Under the pieces are notes generated by a model that made no database searches, had not been told where the DNA came from, and saw only the letters and a list, made by a program, of their open reading frames with translations. The translations under genes were made by a program, and so were the position numbers. Below are positions 6,511 to 15,973 of a stretch of 64,000 nucleotides of DNA, piece after piece (within the stretch, counting starts at the first letter, position 1; each line of letters starts with the position of its first letter). The stretch is taken from assembly GCA_017626145.1 (NCBI GenBank), contig JAGAJK010000044.1, forward strand, positions 1 through 64,000. Reading direction: 5' to 3'. Origin of the DNA: Clostridia bacterium. GTDB lineage: Bacteria > Bacillota > Clostridia > RGIG6154.

Positions 6511-8825
6511 TTACCGTCACCTTCTTTCACCTGAAAGGAAAGCGTATAACAGTTTTCCTCCGACACACTTACGGTAAGATTATCTTTTTCAAGCTTTGTA
6601 AGGTCAAGACTGCATACAACATCAATGCAGGCAAAATATGAACCGTCACGATGGAAGAAGCGTGCAAGCAAGCTCTCTATACCGTCAAAAGTATTTTCAA
6701 CTACATATTCATAGAAATCGAAAAGCTGCATCGCAATGTTTGACGGAATATCATCTTCAAACTGAACAGCACATGCACAACTGATATTTGCGAGTTGCAG
6801 ATTTTTCATCATTTCGTTAAGACTGAGCTTCAGTTCTTCCGTTTTAATAATACCGTCCTGCTCGTTTACAAGAATCAGGTTATTGCGGCGTTTTAAGTAT
6901 GCTCCTACCACAACAATGCGACGAAGAAGTTCTTTCTTTTCATCATGGTTATCTGTATCAATCAGCCTTTTCAGCCAACTATTAAGTAAGTCAATCTGAT
7001 GTGCGGTCTGCCGATGCAATTCATCGTGCAGACGGTTCTTTTCTGCGAGAGTTCGTATCTGTTTGTCAAGCTGATAGTTCTTCATAGATACAGCATTTGA
7101 ATCCTTCAGTTCTTCACGAAGCGCAGTAAGTTCTGCCAAAATATCTAAAAGCTCGGATATGTCTTCCTGCCAAAGAGTATGACCGCCACGAATCTTCGCT
7201 CCCGACACCCTTATGCCACCTTTAAGCATTATGGATGCGTTTTCCGTTTCTCTCATTTGCTCCGTCCGAAGAGGAAGAGCATCTTTGGAGCGGTAGTATG
7301 TATTATAATTATTATCTACAATCGCTACGCCAAGACCTGAATATTCCAGCAATTCGTTGTAGTGTGTGTTAGACGGAATAAGTCCGGTTTTAATACAGCT
7401 TTCCCATATAGCAACAACAGTAAAGCAAAGAGCCGCTGTCATTTCTATAAAGCTAAACAAAGCGGTGTCAATCGTATATAAAATAGTATAAAGTACGCCA
7501 ATGCCAAGCATTGCAATCGGTCTCCATATAACCTTGTGTGTGCCGGGCACTCGGCAATTTTTAATGACATCTGTAAGCATCATAACGATGCAAACAAAAA
7601 TCCATACGACCGCAGCATAATATAAGAAGCCACGTTGATATACATCCCACCCTGCCACATATCCTTGATGGAATCTAAACGCCCATTGATGCAAGTCATT
7701 TGTAAGTATGCCGAGAATCAGTATTACAGACGGAATATTTATTATATGCCATATTTTCGGCATATGATAGTCTTCAGGTTTTCCAACATATTTCATTGCA
7801 AGGAAACAAAACTGCGGAATCAGAATCATCGGAATATAATATGCGTACCAACACCACTGACCTACCGGGAAAACGTGCAAGAATACCGTGTGTCTGAGGG
7901 TGCGCATCAGCATCCAGAACATCATCAGTCCCATAAGTATAACGAGGTAACGTCTGATGCTTTTATGCACAATTCTGTCATAAACAGACATCCCCCATGA
8001 AACAAGTATGCCGATATAAATAATCAGTACGACTATGTGGGAAATCACATACATAGTAGGGGTAGTTCCCTTGGTAATGATTCGGACACAGTTCGCAAAC
8101 AAAAGCAAGAATATAACCAGCAAAACATTGATGGTGTAAGATGACGGACTTGGTTTATTAAACATAAGCCCCTGCCGTTGCATAGACCGGTACAGCATAA
8201 GAATCAAGCACTCGGTCAGTATGTATGAAACAGAAAGCCATTCAAAACCTCTTGGCAGGAATTGCTCAACAAGCCATATTACAATGTTGCACAGTACCGC
8301 ACTCAAAAGTAGAAAAGTGTGAAGATGCGATGTGACTTTCTTTTTTACAATGGCGAAAAGTGTCATTCCTACCATTGATAACATATAAAGACCAAGGTAA
8401 ACATAGTAAAGCGTATGAAGCGATCCGTATTCACGAACAAGCTTTGTTGCTCCGCCTGAAAACTCAATGTCCACCGTTTTATAATAAATGGGAAGAATAC
8501 CCGGACTTGTGGTGATGCCGAGCATAATGACACCAAGTAAAATAAGTAATGTTGTTATCTTTTTATTGCTCTTTATTTTGCAAAAACGCTGCACCATCAT
8601 CAGCAAAAAGAACGGAAGAAAAACACTTCCGAGATAGGCTATTCTGTTTGAGTTCAGCACCGCATCAAGTTCCTTTGATACAGACAACATAAAGTAACCG
8701 AGATTACATACAGCCACAGAAACAAATAACCAAATCAGCCATTCATCACGCTTTTTATCTGCAAGAACACAAATTCCAACCATTGATAGAGAAATAATGG
8801 CGATAATTCCGTATGCTAAAGACAA
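6507..8825 (-). CDS. Multi-spanning membrane sensor with 7TM-type N-terminus and degenerate kinase-like tail
   Basis: A 772-residue protein. About 14 hydrophobic segments in two blocks (roughly 1-230 and 235-480) resemble the N-terminal seven-helix regions of clostridial histidine kinases, perhaps duplicated. The cytoplasmic tail has a long coiled coil (about 560-620) with RLHDELHRQTAHQ, similar to a dimerisation helix. The final 100 residues contain an N-box-like EYVVENTFDGIE but no G1/G2 ATP-binding motifs. It is therefore probably a pseudokinase or co-sensor for the adjacent kinase. The TTG at 8825 is chosen because AAGGAGGTG lies 6 nt before it; an ATG at 8846 would place that ribosome site inside the gene. 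It overlaps the kinase gene by 4 nt. Confidence 0.78.
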   Translation of the reverse strand: MSLAYGIIAIISLSMVGICVLADKKRDEWLIWLFVSVAVCNLGYFMLSVSKELDAVLNSNRIAYLGSVFLPFFLLMMVQRFCKIKSNKKITTLLILLGVIMLGITTSPGILPIYYKTVDIEFSGGATKLVREYGSLHTLYYVYLGLYMLSMVGMTLFAIVKKKVTSHLHTFLLLSAVLCNIVIWLVEQFLPRGFEWLSVSYILTECLILMLYRSMQRQGLMFNKPSPSSYTINVLLVIFLLLFANCVRIITKGTTPTMYVISHIVVLIIYIGILVSWGMSVYDRIVHKSIRRYLVILMGLMMFWMLMRTLRHTVFLHVFPVGQWCWYAYYIPMILIPQFCFLAMKYVGKPEDYHMPKIWHIINIPSVILILGILTNDLHQWAFRFHQGYVAGWDVYQRGFLYYAAVVWIFVCIVMMLTDVIKNCRVPGTHKVIWRPIAMLGIGVLYTILYTIDTALFSFIEMTAALCFTVVAIWESCIKTGLIPSNTHYNELLEYSGLGVAIVDNNYNTYYRSKDALPLRTEQMRETENASIMLKGGIRVSGAKIRGGHTLWQEDISELLDILAELTALREELKDSNAVSMKNYQLDKQIRTLAEKNRLHDELHRQTAHQIDLLNSWLKRLIDTDNHDEKKELLRRIVVVGAYLKRRNNLILVNEQDGIIKTEELKLSLNEMMKNLQLANISCACAVQFEDDIPSNIAMQLFDFYEYVVENTFDGIESLLARFFHRDGSYFACIDVVCSLDLTKLEKDNLTVSVSEENCYTLSFQVKEGDGK

Positions 8826-8891
8826 TTCGGGCACCTCCTTTTTCATCAGTTTGGTATGTCAATATGTATTTATATACAAAAATCCATATAT

Positions 8892-8920
8892 ATCATACCA
8901 CAAAAGTAACAAAAAATCAA
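8892..8920 (-). promoter_or_regulatory. Promoter of the signalling operon
   Basis: On the - strand, TTGATT (8915-8920) and TATGAT (8892-8897) are 17 bp apart, and TGG before the -10 gives an extended -10. It lies about 65 nt upstream of the TTG start of the 7TM sensor. Confidence 0.62.
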
Positions 8921-9120
8921 TCGTAATACCCTACACAGTTATTAGCCGGTTTTATTGCTACCTCCACAACGAGGACAATTGCTTTTACAAGCTTATATCT
9001 TCAATTTTACTCTGCAAATTCCCGATGCAACCTCTCGTTCTAAAATAGTATCGGGTATTTTTGATAACCATTTTTTACTGAAATTTGTATTGCCGTAATA
9101 GCAATCAAAGCTCGCAACAG

Positions 9121-9306
9121 GCAGATGCAAGAAGAATTTTTGATTGGGAAAAACAATGGGAATACTCCATAGATCCTGAAACAGCAAAGAAAATCCGTGA
9201 TGACAGAAAACCGGAAATTGAGAAAAGCTGTTCTATGTGCGGCAAGTTTTGTGCAGTCAGAAGCATGAACAAGGCACTAAACGGCGAACATATTGACATA
9301 TTGTAG
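9121..9306 (+). pseudogene. thiC: 3' remnant of thiC (phosphomethylpyrimidine synthase)
   Basis: About 60 codons match the C-terminal end of ThiC, the radical-SAM enzyme that makes the thiamine pyrimidine. Visible landmarks are the FDWEKQ segment, SIDPETAKKIRDDR and the iron-sulfur motif CSMCGKFCAV, in the expected order and ending close to the natural C-terminus. Functional ThiC is over 400 residues; the rest of the gene, including the barrel, is absent upstream, where only non-coding sequence is seen. This is a decayed fragment, suggesting loss of pyrimidine synthesis or a relocated intact copy elsewhere. Confidence 0.8.
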
Positions 9307-9317
9307 AAAAGAGGAAA

Positions 9318-9479
9318 ATGAAATGAAAACAAAAACTCAAAAATTTCTTTGCAAAATCAATCATATCCTATTTATTTATAACGGCAGGCTTAATTTGTGT
9401 TTTTGAGCCTGATTCAAATTCTTCAAAATACATTTTCTGCACCTCTGTTTTTACATTATCAATTAAAACAATTATATAA
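9318..9479 (+). pseudogene. Possible frameshifted small membrane-protein remnant after thiC
   Basis: Twelve bases after the thiC remnant a GAGG site precedes two ATGs, but both frames close or shift early. A frame open from 9327 to 9479 reads FFAKSIISYLFITAGLICVF, a typical membrane segment, without a start codon of its own. It looks like a small gene that once followed thiC and decayed with it. The family is not recognised. The remaining bases 8926-9120 and 9480-9619 show no gene. Confidence 0.3.
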
Positions 9480-9619
9480 CGAAAAGTGTCAGGAATCAAT
9501 AAATCAACTAATTTTAATGTGTTTTGATAAAATAAATCAATTCAAAATTTTCAAAAATGCCTTTAACGTACATTATAAAAAGGTTCTTTATTAAAGATAA
9601 CTCAACTTTACGCAAAAGA

Positions 9620-9656
9620 AGCTTGTAGCAAAACGAAATCCGTTTTGCTACAAGCT
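9620..9656. terminator. Strong bidirectional hairpin terminator
   Basis: A 16-bp perfect stem (9620-9635 with 9641-9656) with a 5-nt loop is followed by CCCTTTTATT on + and TCTTTTGC on -. It sits just past the stop of the EAL gene and marks the end of the 20-gene exopolysaccharide cluster. Confidence 0.85.
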
Positions 9657-9664
9657 CCCTTTTA

Positions 9665-10444
9665 TTATACACTTTTTTCAAGATAGTTTTCTATGAACCT
9701 TTTGCATTCATGAAGCGGAAGCGGTTTAGAATAGTACCATCCTTGTATATAGTCGCATTTTGATTGTGATACAAGAGCATTTTGCTCTTCTGTTTCTACC
9801 CCCTCACATATTACGGGCATATTGAGATTATGAGCAAGAGCAATGATACCTGAAAACAAATCTTTACCGCGCTGAGTGTCAGTTTTAAGCAAAATATCAC
9901 GGTCAATTTTAACAATATCAATAGGATAATCGCACAGATTTCCAAGTGGTGTATATCCACTTCCCAAATCGTCAAGATAAATTTTAAAGCCAAGCTCTTT
10001 GCAGAGGCGGACATTTCTTTTAGCAAGCTCCATATCTTTTTCTATTGCATCTTCCGTTATCTCTATTGCCAGCTTTGACCTATCAAAGTCATAGCCTTGT
10101 GAAATCTCTTTAAGCTTATCGACACAATTTTCCTCCGAAATGGTTATTCTTGTAAAATTACAAGAAATCGAAATATCTTTGTATTCTGTATCCTTCCATT
10201 TTTCGAGCTGACTGCAGGCAAGCTCAAACATATAAAAGTCATGCTTGCTGATAAGTCCTGCTGTTTCCATATGGACAATATAGCTTCCGGGCCCTACAAT
10301 CCCATTTTGCGGAGTATCCCATCTTGAAAGAGCTTCCGCCGAAACAATTTTTTTGTCCTTATTGTCAACTATAAACTGCAAATACATTTTAAATTCATTA
10401 TTTTCAAGACCTTCTATAATTCGCTGTGTTATTTCCCTATCCAT
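9665..10444 (-). CDS. Stand-alone EAL-domain cyclic-di-GMP phosphodiesterase
   Basis: A 259-residue protein made of a single EAL domain, which hydrolyses c-di-GMP to pGpG in the cytoplasm. The metal and catalytic residues of active enzymes are present: AEALSRW (EAL motif), Asn in SCNFTRI, Glu in IEITED, the Asp pair in YLDDLGSGY, Lys in VKIDRD and Glu in CEGVETEEQ, ending QGWYYSKPLP. The ATG has GAGGGGTGA upstream. It is the last gene of the exopolysaccharide cluster, opposite in position to the cyclase that opens it, so it may tune local c-di-GMP. There is no sensor domain. It should be active, judging by residues only. Confidence 0.92.
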   Translation of the reverse strand: MDREITQRIIEGLENNEFKMYLQFIVDNKDKKIVSAEALSRWDTPQNGIVGPGSYIVHMETAGLISKHDFYMFELACSQLEKWKDTEYKDISISCNFTRITISEENCVDKLKEISQGYDFDRSKLAIEITEDAIEKDMELAKRNVRLCKELGFKIYLDDLGSGYTPLGNLCDYPIDIVKIDRDILLKTDTQRGKDLFSGIIALAHNLNMPVICEGVETEEQNALVSQSKCDYIQGWYYSKPLPLHECKRFIENYLEKSV

Positions 10445-10472
10445 TCGTTCACCCCTCTGTATTTAATTAATT

Positions 10473-11414
10473 TCATATAGCTGAAACGCTATCAGACTTT
10501 TTTTTACTTTTTACGGTGGAAGATATTATATACTTTGGTCTGCCTTTGATTTCTTCATAAATACGGGCGATATAATATCCTATAATACCAAGACTTATCA
10601 TAATTATACTTCCTATGAAAATGGTAATAATTATCACCGTTGTCATACCTTCAAGAGCTCTGCCGATTATTTTATCGATAAGTGCCCAGATACCGAATAT
10701 AACCGATATTACAAGCATTACAACACCTAAAGCTGTTACTACCTGCATCGGTGCGGTGGAGTATGAAGAAATATTTGAAATTGCATACTTTACCAGCCCT
10801 CTTGTTGACCACTTCGACTCGCCGTCCACACGTACTTTAACATCGTACTCAACTGTTGCTTTGTTATATCCTACCCAGTAAGAGATGGCTCTAAAGAACC
10901 CTCTTTCAGGCATTTTGTTAATTACATCAATTACTTTTCTGTCCAGAAGCTTGAAATCTGATGAATTCGCCATATCGAAGCCTGCCATACGGCTAATGAC
11001 TGAGTAGAAAACCTTAGCTCCGATGCTGTGTATTTTCTTTTCTCTGCCACGTTCTTTTTTTATGCCTTCGACAATTTCATACCCTTGCTCCCACAGACGA
11101 TACATTTCAACTATCTTCTCGGGAGGATGCTGCAGGTCACAATCGATAACAACCGCACAATCACCATTAGCTGCGGCAAGCCCTGCAGATATAGCAGATT
11201 CTTTACCGAAATTCCTTGAAAAATGCAGGCCTGTTACATTTTCCTTCTCCGCCGACAGCTCGGTTATCACCCGGTAAGTCTTATCGTGTGAGCCATCATC
11301 TACAAAAATAAACTCACTGTCTATATTATTTTCTGCAAAAAGAGAACTCATCGCATCATATGCACGTTTTATACACTTCTCTTCGTTGTAAGCAGGAATA
11401 ATTACAGATAACAT
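10473..11414 (-). CDS. GtrB-type polyisoprenyl-phosphate glycosyltransferase (GT2)
   Basis: A 313-residue GT-A enzyme that moves a sugar from a nucleotide donor to undecaprenyl phosphate on the inner membrane face. It has VIIPAYNEE, DDGSHDKT, the RNFGKESAISAGL motif, and a DCDLQHPPE metal site typical of the DPM1/GtrB group. Two C-terminal membrane helices (about 228-255 and 262-290) follow. The ATG at 11414 has AAGGAG 6 nt upstream; a TTG 24 nt earlier is less likely. It lies 10 nt after the GGDEF-EAL gene. Together with the GtrA-like flippase (30093-30467) and the GtrII-like transferase (25706-27256), it may form a split polymer-modification module. Confidence 0.9.
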   Translation of the reverse strand: MLSVIIPAYNEEKCIKRAYDAMSSLFAENNIDSEFIFVDDGSHDKTYRVITELSAEKENVTGLHFSRNFGKESAISAGLAAANGDCAVVIDCDLQHPPEKIVEMYRLWEQGYEIVEGIKKERGREKKIHSIGAKVFYSVISRMAGFDMANSSDFKLLDRKVIDVINKMPERGFFRAISYWVGYNKATVEYDVKVRVDGESKWSTRGLVKYAISNISSYSTAPMQVVTALGVVMLVISVIFGIWALIDKIIGRALEGMTTVIIITIFIGSIIMISLGIIGYYIARIYEEIKGRPKYIISSTVKSKKKSDSVSAI

Positions 11415-11424
11415 AAAATTCTCC

Positions 11425-12792
11425 TTACTGTTTTTCAAATAATTTTTCTAAATGTGTAACAGGCATCGGACGATAAAAGAAATATCCCTGAAACATATCG
11501 CAGCCTGCATTTACCACCTTGTTTCTGTGTTCTTCTGTTTCTATACCTTCACACAAAGTTTTAAAGCCTAAATCATGTGCGGTTTTTATAATATTCTTAA
11601 GAATTAAAAATCCCGATTCGGTTATCGAATTCTGTGTTATGGCTTTATCGATTTTAACAATACTTATATCAAATTCTGCCAGATCACCAAAGCTTGTGTA
11701 ACCTTTGCCGAAATCATCCAGAAGAATCATTACACCCTTATCCTTAAGACGTTTTAAATTGCTTACCATTACCGCCTTTTCATCTTCATTCAAGCTCTTA
11801 TCCTCAAGAATTTCAACTGCAATACACGAGTAATCAATTCCGTATTTTTCTATAATGCTCATAATATTGTCAGCTAAATCATTATCGCAAAGAGTATGTC
11901 GTGAAAAATTGATTGTGTACACATACTTTGTACGTTTTTCTTTAGCATTTGAAATCCATTTACAGTTCTTTTCAAAAATATAGTAATCAAACTTTTCATT
12001 AAGCCCTACATTATTTACTGCAGAAAGAAAATGGTACGGTGTAAGAACCCCTTCGGTAGCGGAATTAAGACGTGATAAAACCTCTGCGCCAATAATTCTG
12101 TTTGTCTTTGCATCCAGAATTGGCTGATACTCAAGAAAAAATCTGTTATTATCAATTTCGTTCTGTATGTTATTTTCAATTTTTAATTTTCTTTCAAATG
12201 CCTTGCCGTTTGAGCTGTCCCACTGGCACCTTAAAACTTTTTTATCTTCAGCCATACTGCAAGCCTGTTTTGCCCTGGACAACGCAGTGTTAAATGTCAC
12301 ATCTGATGAACCCGTAGTATGATATCCGAAATTTATCCGGACAACATTTACTGCACCGTATTTTACAAAGCTTTCGTTAATTTTCTCAAAGCATTTATCA
12401 ATACATACAGCACTTTCTTCCGGTTCAAGATTATTTAATACGACAAAACTCTTATCTCCGTAAAGAGAAATCTCCCCATTTGCATCAAGACACAAATGTC
12501 TGAACAGAAGCTTCTTTATTTGCTCGTACATTCTGTTAGCCTTCGACTCTGAATACAGCCTTTTTATACCGTCAAGAGACAAGGACACATATATAACTGT
12601 TCGGTTCTGATGTTTGGAAACTGCTTTTTCAAAATCATTTTCTATTTTACCTATTCCGCAAAAGCTTTTCTGTGTTGTTTCTTTGGATGTCTTTACAGAT
12701 TTTACGGTAAAGTACAAGCCGATAAGGCACATCAGAAAAAACAGCATTACAAGAATAGTTATAATCACATAGGGGTATTCAAAAAATTTCAT
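11425..12792 (-). CDS. Membrane-anchored degenerate GGDEF plus EAL protein
   Basis: A 455-residue protein with one N-terminal helix (about 8-30), a GGDEF-like domain (about 60-195) and an EAL domain (about 205-455). The GGDEF signature is replaced by LYGDKSF, so cyclase activity is unlikely; the domain may be structural or a GTP sensor. The EAL domain keeps the key residues: EVL in place of EAL, Asn in INFSRH, Glu in VEILED, LDDFGKGY, VKIDKA and CEGIETEEH. It probably degrades c-di-GMP at the membrane, close to the polysaccharide machinery. It lies in the middle of a run of glycosyltransferase genes, 14 nt after the preceding one. Confidence 0.88.
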   Translation of the reverse strand: MKFFEYPYVIITILVMLFFLMCLIGLYFTVKSVKTSKETTQKSFCGIGKIENDFEKAVSKHQNRTVIYVSLSLDGIKRLYSESKANRMYEQIKKLLFRHLCLDANGEISLYGDKSFVVLNNLEPEESAVCIDKCFEKINESFVKYGAVNVVRINFGYHTTGSSDVTFNTALSRAKQACSMAEDKKVLRCQWDSSNGKAFERKLKIENNIQNEIDNNRFFLEYQPILDAKTNRIIGAEVLSRLNSATEGVLTPYHFLSAVNNVGLNEKFDYYIFEKNCKWISNAKEKRTKYVYTINFSRHTLCDNDLADNIMSIIEKYGIDYSCIAVEILEDKSLNEDEKAVMVSNLKRLKDKGVMILLDDFGKGYTSFGDLAEFDISIVKIDKAITQNSITESGFLILKNIIKTAHDLGFKTLCEGIETEEHRNKVVNAGCDMFQGYFFYRPMPVTHLEKLFEKQ

Positions 12793-12806
12793 CCTGTAGC
12801 CACCTG

Positions 12807-13874
12807 CTATCTGTTTTCAAATATTGGGAACTCCTTTGTTCCTGATGTCTGTTTTAGTTCTAAAGCATTTGCCACCTTCATACACTTCTCAATGTCTTTT
12901 CCGGCAGACCGCTTTCTTCGCATAATTTCTTTTACTAAAAACAAAGGATTAAAATTAAGCATTGCTTTTATAATATCCTGTTTTGATATACCGCATCTTT
13001 TATATTCTGCCAGAATTTCAAGAAGTGCATAATTTATAGTATTCCTGTCAAAATTTTTCGTGCTCACACTTCTCAGCCATTTTGCATATTCAAGGAATTT
13101 ATCTATGTCTGCGTTTTCCTTAAAATATATACCGCTTATATAGAATTCCTGCATTTTTTCATCCATCTTAACAAGAAGGGATTCATAATATTTCTGCTGT
13201 ATTTTAAGAACCTCGGTATGCTGTCTTTCAAGTGTTGTGCTTGTAATCTGCTTATCGTGAAGACGGTATATCAAAAGGCATTCATCAAGAATCTCAATTT
13301 TCTGATTCTTCATTGCCATTCTTGTCCACAATTCAAGGTCTTCTGTACAGGTAAGAGTTACATCGTAATTAAACTCCTTCATAACAACAGATTTTGCAAT
13401 AACACCGGGATGAAGCAAAGGGTTTGCCACAAGAAGCATCGCCTTCAGCGCCTTACTGTCACAACGACCACCTGCACCGCCTGACATATATACGCCGTTC
13501 TTAACGGTCATAAACCTGCAGGAGGATAAGGCAACATCGGGATTTTGCTCCATAAATTTATATTGCTTTTCCAGTCTGTCGGGAAGGCAGATATCGTCTG
13601 CATCCATTCTCGCTATGTATTTACCCGAAGAAAGAGAAATTGCTTTGTTAAGAGAAGTCGGCAGTCTTAAATTCACTTCGTTTGTGTGAACCTTTATTCT
13701 GTCATCCCTAAGTGAAAAGTCTGCAAGTATTTTGGATGTGGAATCTGTTGAACAGTCGTTTATAATAATCAGTTCCCAGTTTTTAAATATCTGGTTTCTT
13801 ACACTTTCTATCGCCTCAGCAAGATACGTTTCACCGTTATACACGCTCATAATTACCGATATATCAGGTTTCAT
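12807..13874 (-). CDS. Family 2 glycosyltransferase
   Basis: A 355-residue cytoplasmic GT-A glycosyltransferase, probably adding one sugar to the lipid-linked repeat unit. Motifs: VIMSVYNGETYL, IINDCSTDST, the nucleotide-sugar metal site RMDADDIC (about 92-100), and an ED segment in TCTEDLELWTRMA as the likely catalytic base. The C-terminal 130 residues are helical. The ATG at 13874 is preferred because AAAGGGTG lies 9 nt before it; an in-frame GTG at 13886 overlaps the stop of the upstream gene. Donor and acceptor cannot be predicted. Confidence 0.88.
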   Translation of the reverse strand: MKPDISVIMSVYNGETYLAEAIESVRNQIFKNWELIIINDCSTDSTSKILADFSLRDDRIKVHTNEVNLRLPTSLNKAISLSSGKYIARMDADDICLPDRLEKQYKFMEQNPDVALSSCRFMTVKNGVYMSGGAGGRCDSKALKAMLLVANPLLHPGVIAKSVVMKEFNYDVTLTCTEDLELWTRMAMKNQKIEILDECLLIYRLHDKQITSTTLERQHTEVLKIQQKYYESLLVKMDEKMQEFYISGIYFKENADIDKFLEYAKWLRSVSTKNFDRNTINYALLEILAEYKRCGISKQDIIKAMLNFNPLFLVKEIMRRKRSAGKDIEKCMKVANALELKQTSGTKEFPIFENR

Positions 13875-13882
13875 AAGCTGTT

Positions 13883-14899
13883 TCACCCTTTCTTAAGTTT
13901 TTTGATATTTTTACATAAATTCAGAAAATAAAACGCCGGTCTGTAGCATTTCCTTTTCATAAGAAATATTGTTATTTTACTTTTAAAAGATATATTTTCA
14001 AACTCCGCACAAGGAATAAGCTTGCTATGCACCGAGTTTTTGATATTTTTCTTAAGTGCTTTTATGCTTTTAAAGTAATCCCCTTCTGCCGCCGATGCCA
14101 ATATCGCAAAGCACATAAAGCAGGAATAACGGCACAATTGTTTGTTGAAATCTGCCACTTCCGACATATCGTTTTTACTTATTTCATTTATAACATTTTC
14201 TATAAGTAAAATTTGCTTTGTATTAAATTCCTTTGATAAGGAATCCTCTCTTACCGTGTACAAATATGCTTCTTTTTTGCTTATGTACACACTTTTGGCA
14301 TTAAGATAACAAGGAATAACACAGCACAAATCTTCGCCTAAGGATATCTTTTCGCTTACACCAAGCTGAAGCGGTAAAAGAAATTCTCTTTTCACAGCTT
14401 TGCCCGACAAATAGTAAGAGATATGATTCATATCCTTATCCATCAAAAGTCTCGGATAAATATGCTTTCTGATATCATCACCGGCATAAAGTCCCTCATC
14501 AAGACCGTCATTTGTAATATCAACAGTTTGTCCGTTTCTTACCCATCTGTACGAAAATGATACAATTTCACAGTTCGTTGCCTGAATTATCTTACAGGCA
14601 CATTCCAAAGTATCATTTTCGATAAGGTCGTCCGAATCAAGATTAAATACATAATCGCCGGTTGCTTCCTTTATTCCTGCTCTGCGGGCACTTGCAAGTC
14701 CGCCGTTTGGCTTATGAATAACCTTTATACGACTATCCTTTTCCCTGTAGCTGTCACATATTTCAGGACATCTGTCGGGAGAACCGTCATCGACTAAAAT
14801 AAGCTCGAAATCGGGAAATGTCTGATTCAGAACACTTTCCACACAAACCGGTAAATATTTTTCGACCTTGTATACAGGTACTATTACAGAAAAAAACAT
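13883..14899 (-). CDS. Family 2 glycosyltransferase
   Basis: A 338-residue GT-A glycosyltransferase. Motifs: VIVPVYKVEKYL, LVDDGSPDRCPEICD, KPNGGLASARRAG, and the metal site LDSDDLIEND (about 92-101). LGEDLCCVIP near 190 carries the probable catalytic acidic residues. It resembles the EpsJ/CpsI-like enzymes of Gram-positive exopolysaccharide clusters. It starts 10 nt after the next upstream glycosyltransferase and ends within 10 nt of the following start, so it belongs to the same transcript. Specificity unknown. Confidence 0.9.
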   Translation of the reverse strand: MFFSVIVPVYKVEKYLPVCVESVLNQTFPDFELILVDDGSPDRCPEICDSYREKDSRIKVIHKPNGGLASARRAGIKEATGDYVFNLDSDDLIENDTLECACKIIQATNCEIVSFSYRWVRNGQTVDITNDGLDEGLYAGDDIRKHIYPRLLMDKDMNHISYYLSGKAVKREFLLPLQLGVSEKISLGEDLCCVIPCYLNAKSVYISKKEAYLYTVREDSLSKEFNTKQILLIENVINEISKNDMSEVADFNKQLCRYSCFMCFAILASAAEGDYFKSIKALKKNIKNSVHSKLIPCAEFENISFKSKITIFLMKRKCYRPAFYFLNLCKNIKKLKKG

Positions 14900-14909
14900 A
14901 TATTTTCAC

Positions 14910-15968
14910 CTATTTACTTCTTAATCCTACAAGTACTTTTAAAAGAAAGTACATTTTATATTTCATACAATATGCAAACACTCTCTGACCGAAAGGCAAT
15001 GAATATATCGGATACGATTTTAACACTCTTACGGTAAGCCTGTGGGTGCATATTTCTTTTAGTCTGTTCTTTAGCTTGGAATAACCGAGATTATTGTCTT
15101 TTGCGTACATTATTTCCTGAGAACAAAGTACTCTGCACATTGCCTGCCAGAATCTGTCAACATAAATACAGTATTCTTCGGGACTGATATCTTTTTTAAA
15201 TCTTTTCTCAACCTCATTTACAAAAACAAGACTTTTTTCAAATCTGTCTTTTTTATATGATTTTGAAATCGATGCTTCATTTCTGCAGTAATTGTAAAAT
15301 GCGTCCTTTATTCCTGTTGCTTTTTTAATACAGGATATATAGTCTATCATAAAAAGTGCATCCTCCGAAAGCATTTCTCTCTCGGATTTAAAGGTAATAT
15401 TATTTTTCTTTATTACCTCGGTTTTAAAAAGATTCTTCCATATACTCATTCCGTATTTACTGTCATCACAATCATCGGGAGTCGCCCCTACGATACCCAT
15501 ACGAAGCTTTTTTAAGCTTTCCTCGGTGTCAAAATGAGTATCCTTATCAAAATACTCCTTACGCCGGCTTTCGCCCTTCTGGCTAAACATATTCCCGTCC
15601 ACAAAAATTACTCCGGACATTACAAGCTCTGAATTATACTGAGTAGCTTTCCCGTAAAGAGTTTTAAACATATCAGGCTCAGCAAAATCATCTGAATCCG
15701 AAAAGCCGATATATTCTCCCGTTACTATTTCAAGTGCTGCGTTCCGTGCCTTCCCCGCTCCCTCATTTTGCTTATGAATAACCTTAATGCGAGAATCCTC
15801 TTTTGCCATTTTTTCACATATTTCAGGTGATGAATCGTCTGAAGCGTCGTCAACTAAAATTATCTCAATGTCTTCAAGAGTTTGATTTTTTAAAGAATTT
15901 ACACATCTTTCAAGATATTCTTCTGCATTATATACGGGAACAATAATGCTTACTTTCGGTTGTGACAC
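14910..15968 (-). CDS. Family 2 glycosyltransferase
   Basis: A 352-residue GT-A glycosyltransferase. It shows VSIIVPVYNAEEYLERC, LVDDASDDSSPEICE, KQNEGAGKARNAAL and the metal site FSDSDDFAEPD near 90-100; LSEDALFMIDY near 205 is the presumed base region. The start is taken as GTG at 15968 because AAGAGGTG lies 6 nt before it; a GTG three codons earlier overlaps the preceding stop. One of three consecutive family 2 enzymes, consistent with a repeat unit of several sugars. Acceptor and donor are unknown. Confidence 0.9.
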   Translation of the reverse strand: MSQPKVSIIVPVYNAEEYLERCVNSLKNQTLEDIEIILVDDASDDSSPEICEKMAKEDSRIKVIHKQNEGAGKARNAALEIVTGEYIGFSDSDDFAEPDMFKTLYGKATQYNSELVMSGVIFVDGNMFSQKGESRRKEYFDKDTHFDTEESLKKLRMGIVGATPDDCDDSKYGMSIWKNLFKTEVIKKNNITFKSEREMLSEDALFMIDYISCIKKATGIKDAFYNYCRNEASISKSYKKDRFEKSLVFVNEVEKRFKKDISPEEYCIYVDRFWQAMCRVLCSQEIMYAKDNNLGYSKLKNRLKEICTHRLTVRVLKSYPIYSLPFGQRVFAYCMKYKMYFLLKVLVGLRSK

Positions 15969-15973
15969 AAATT

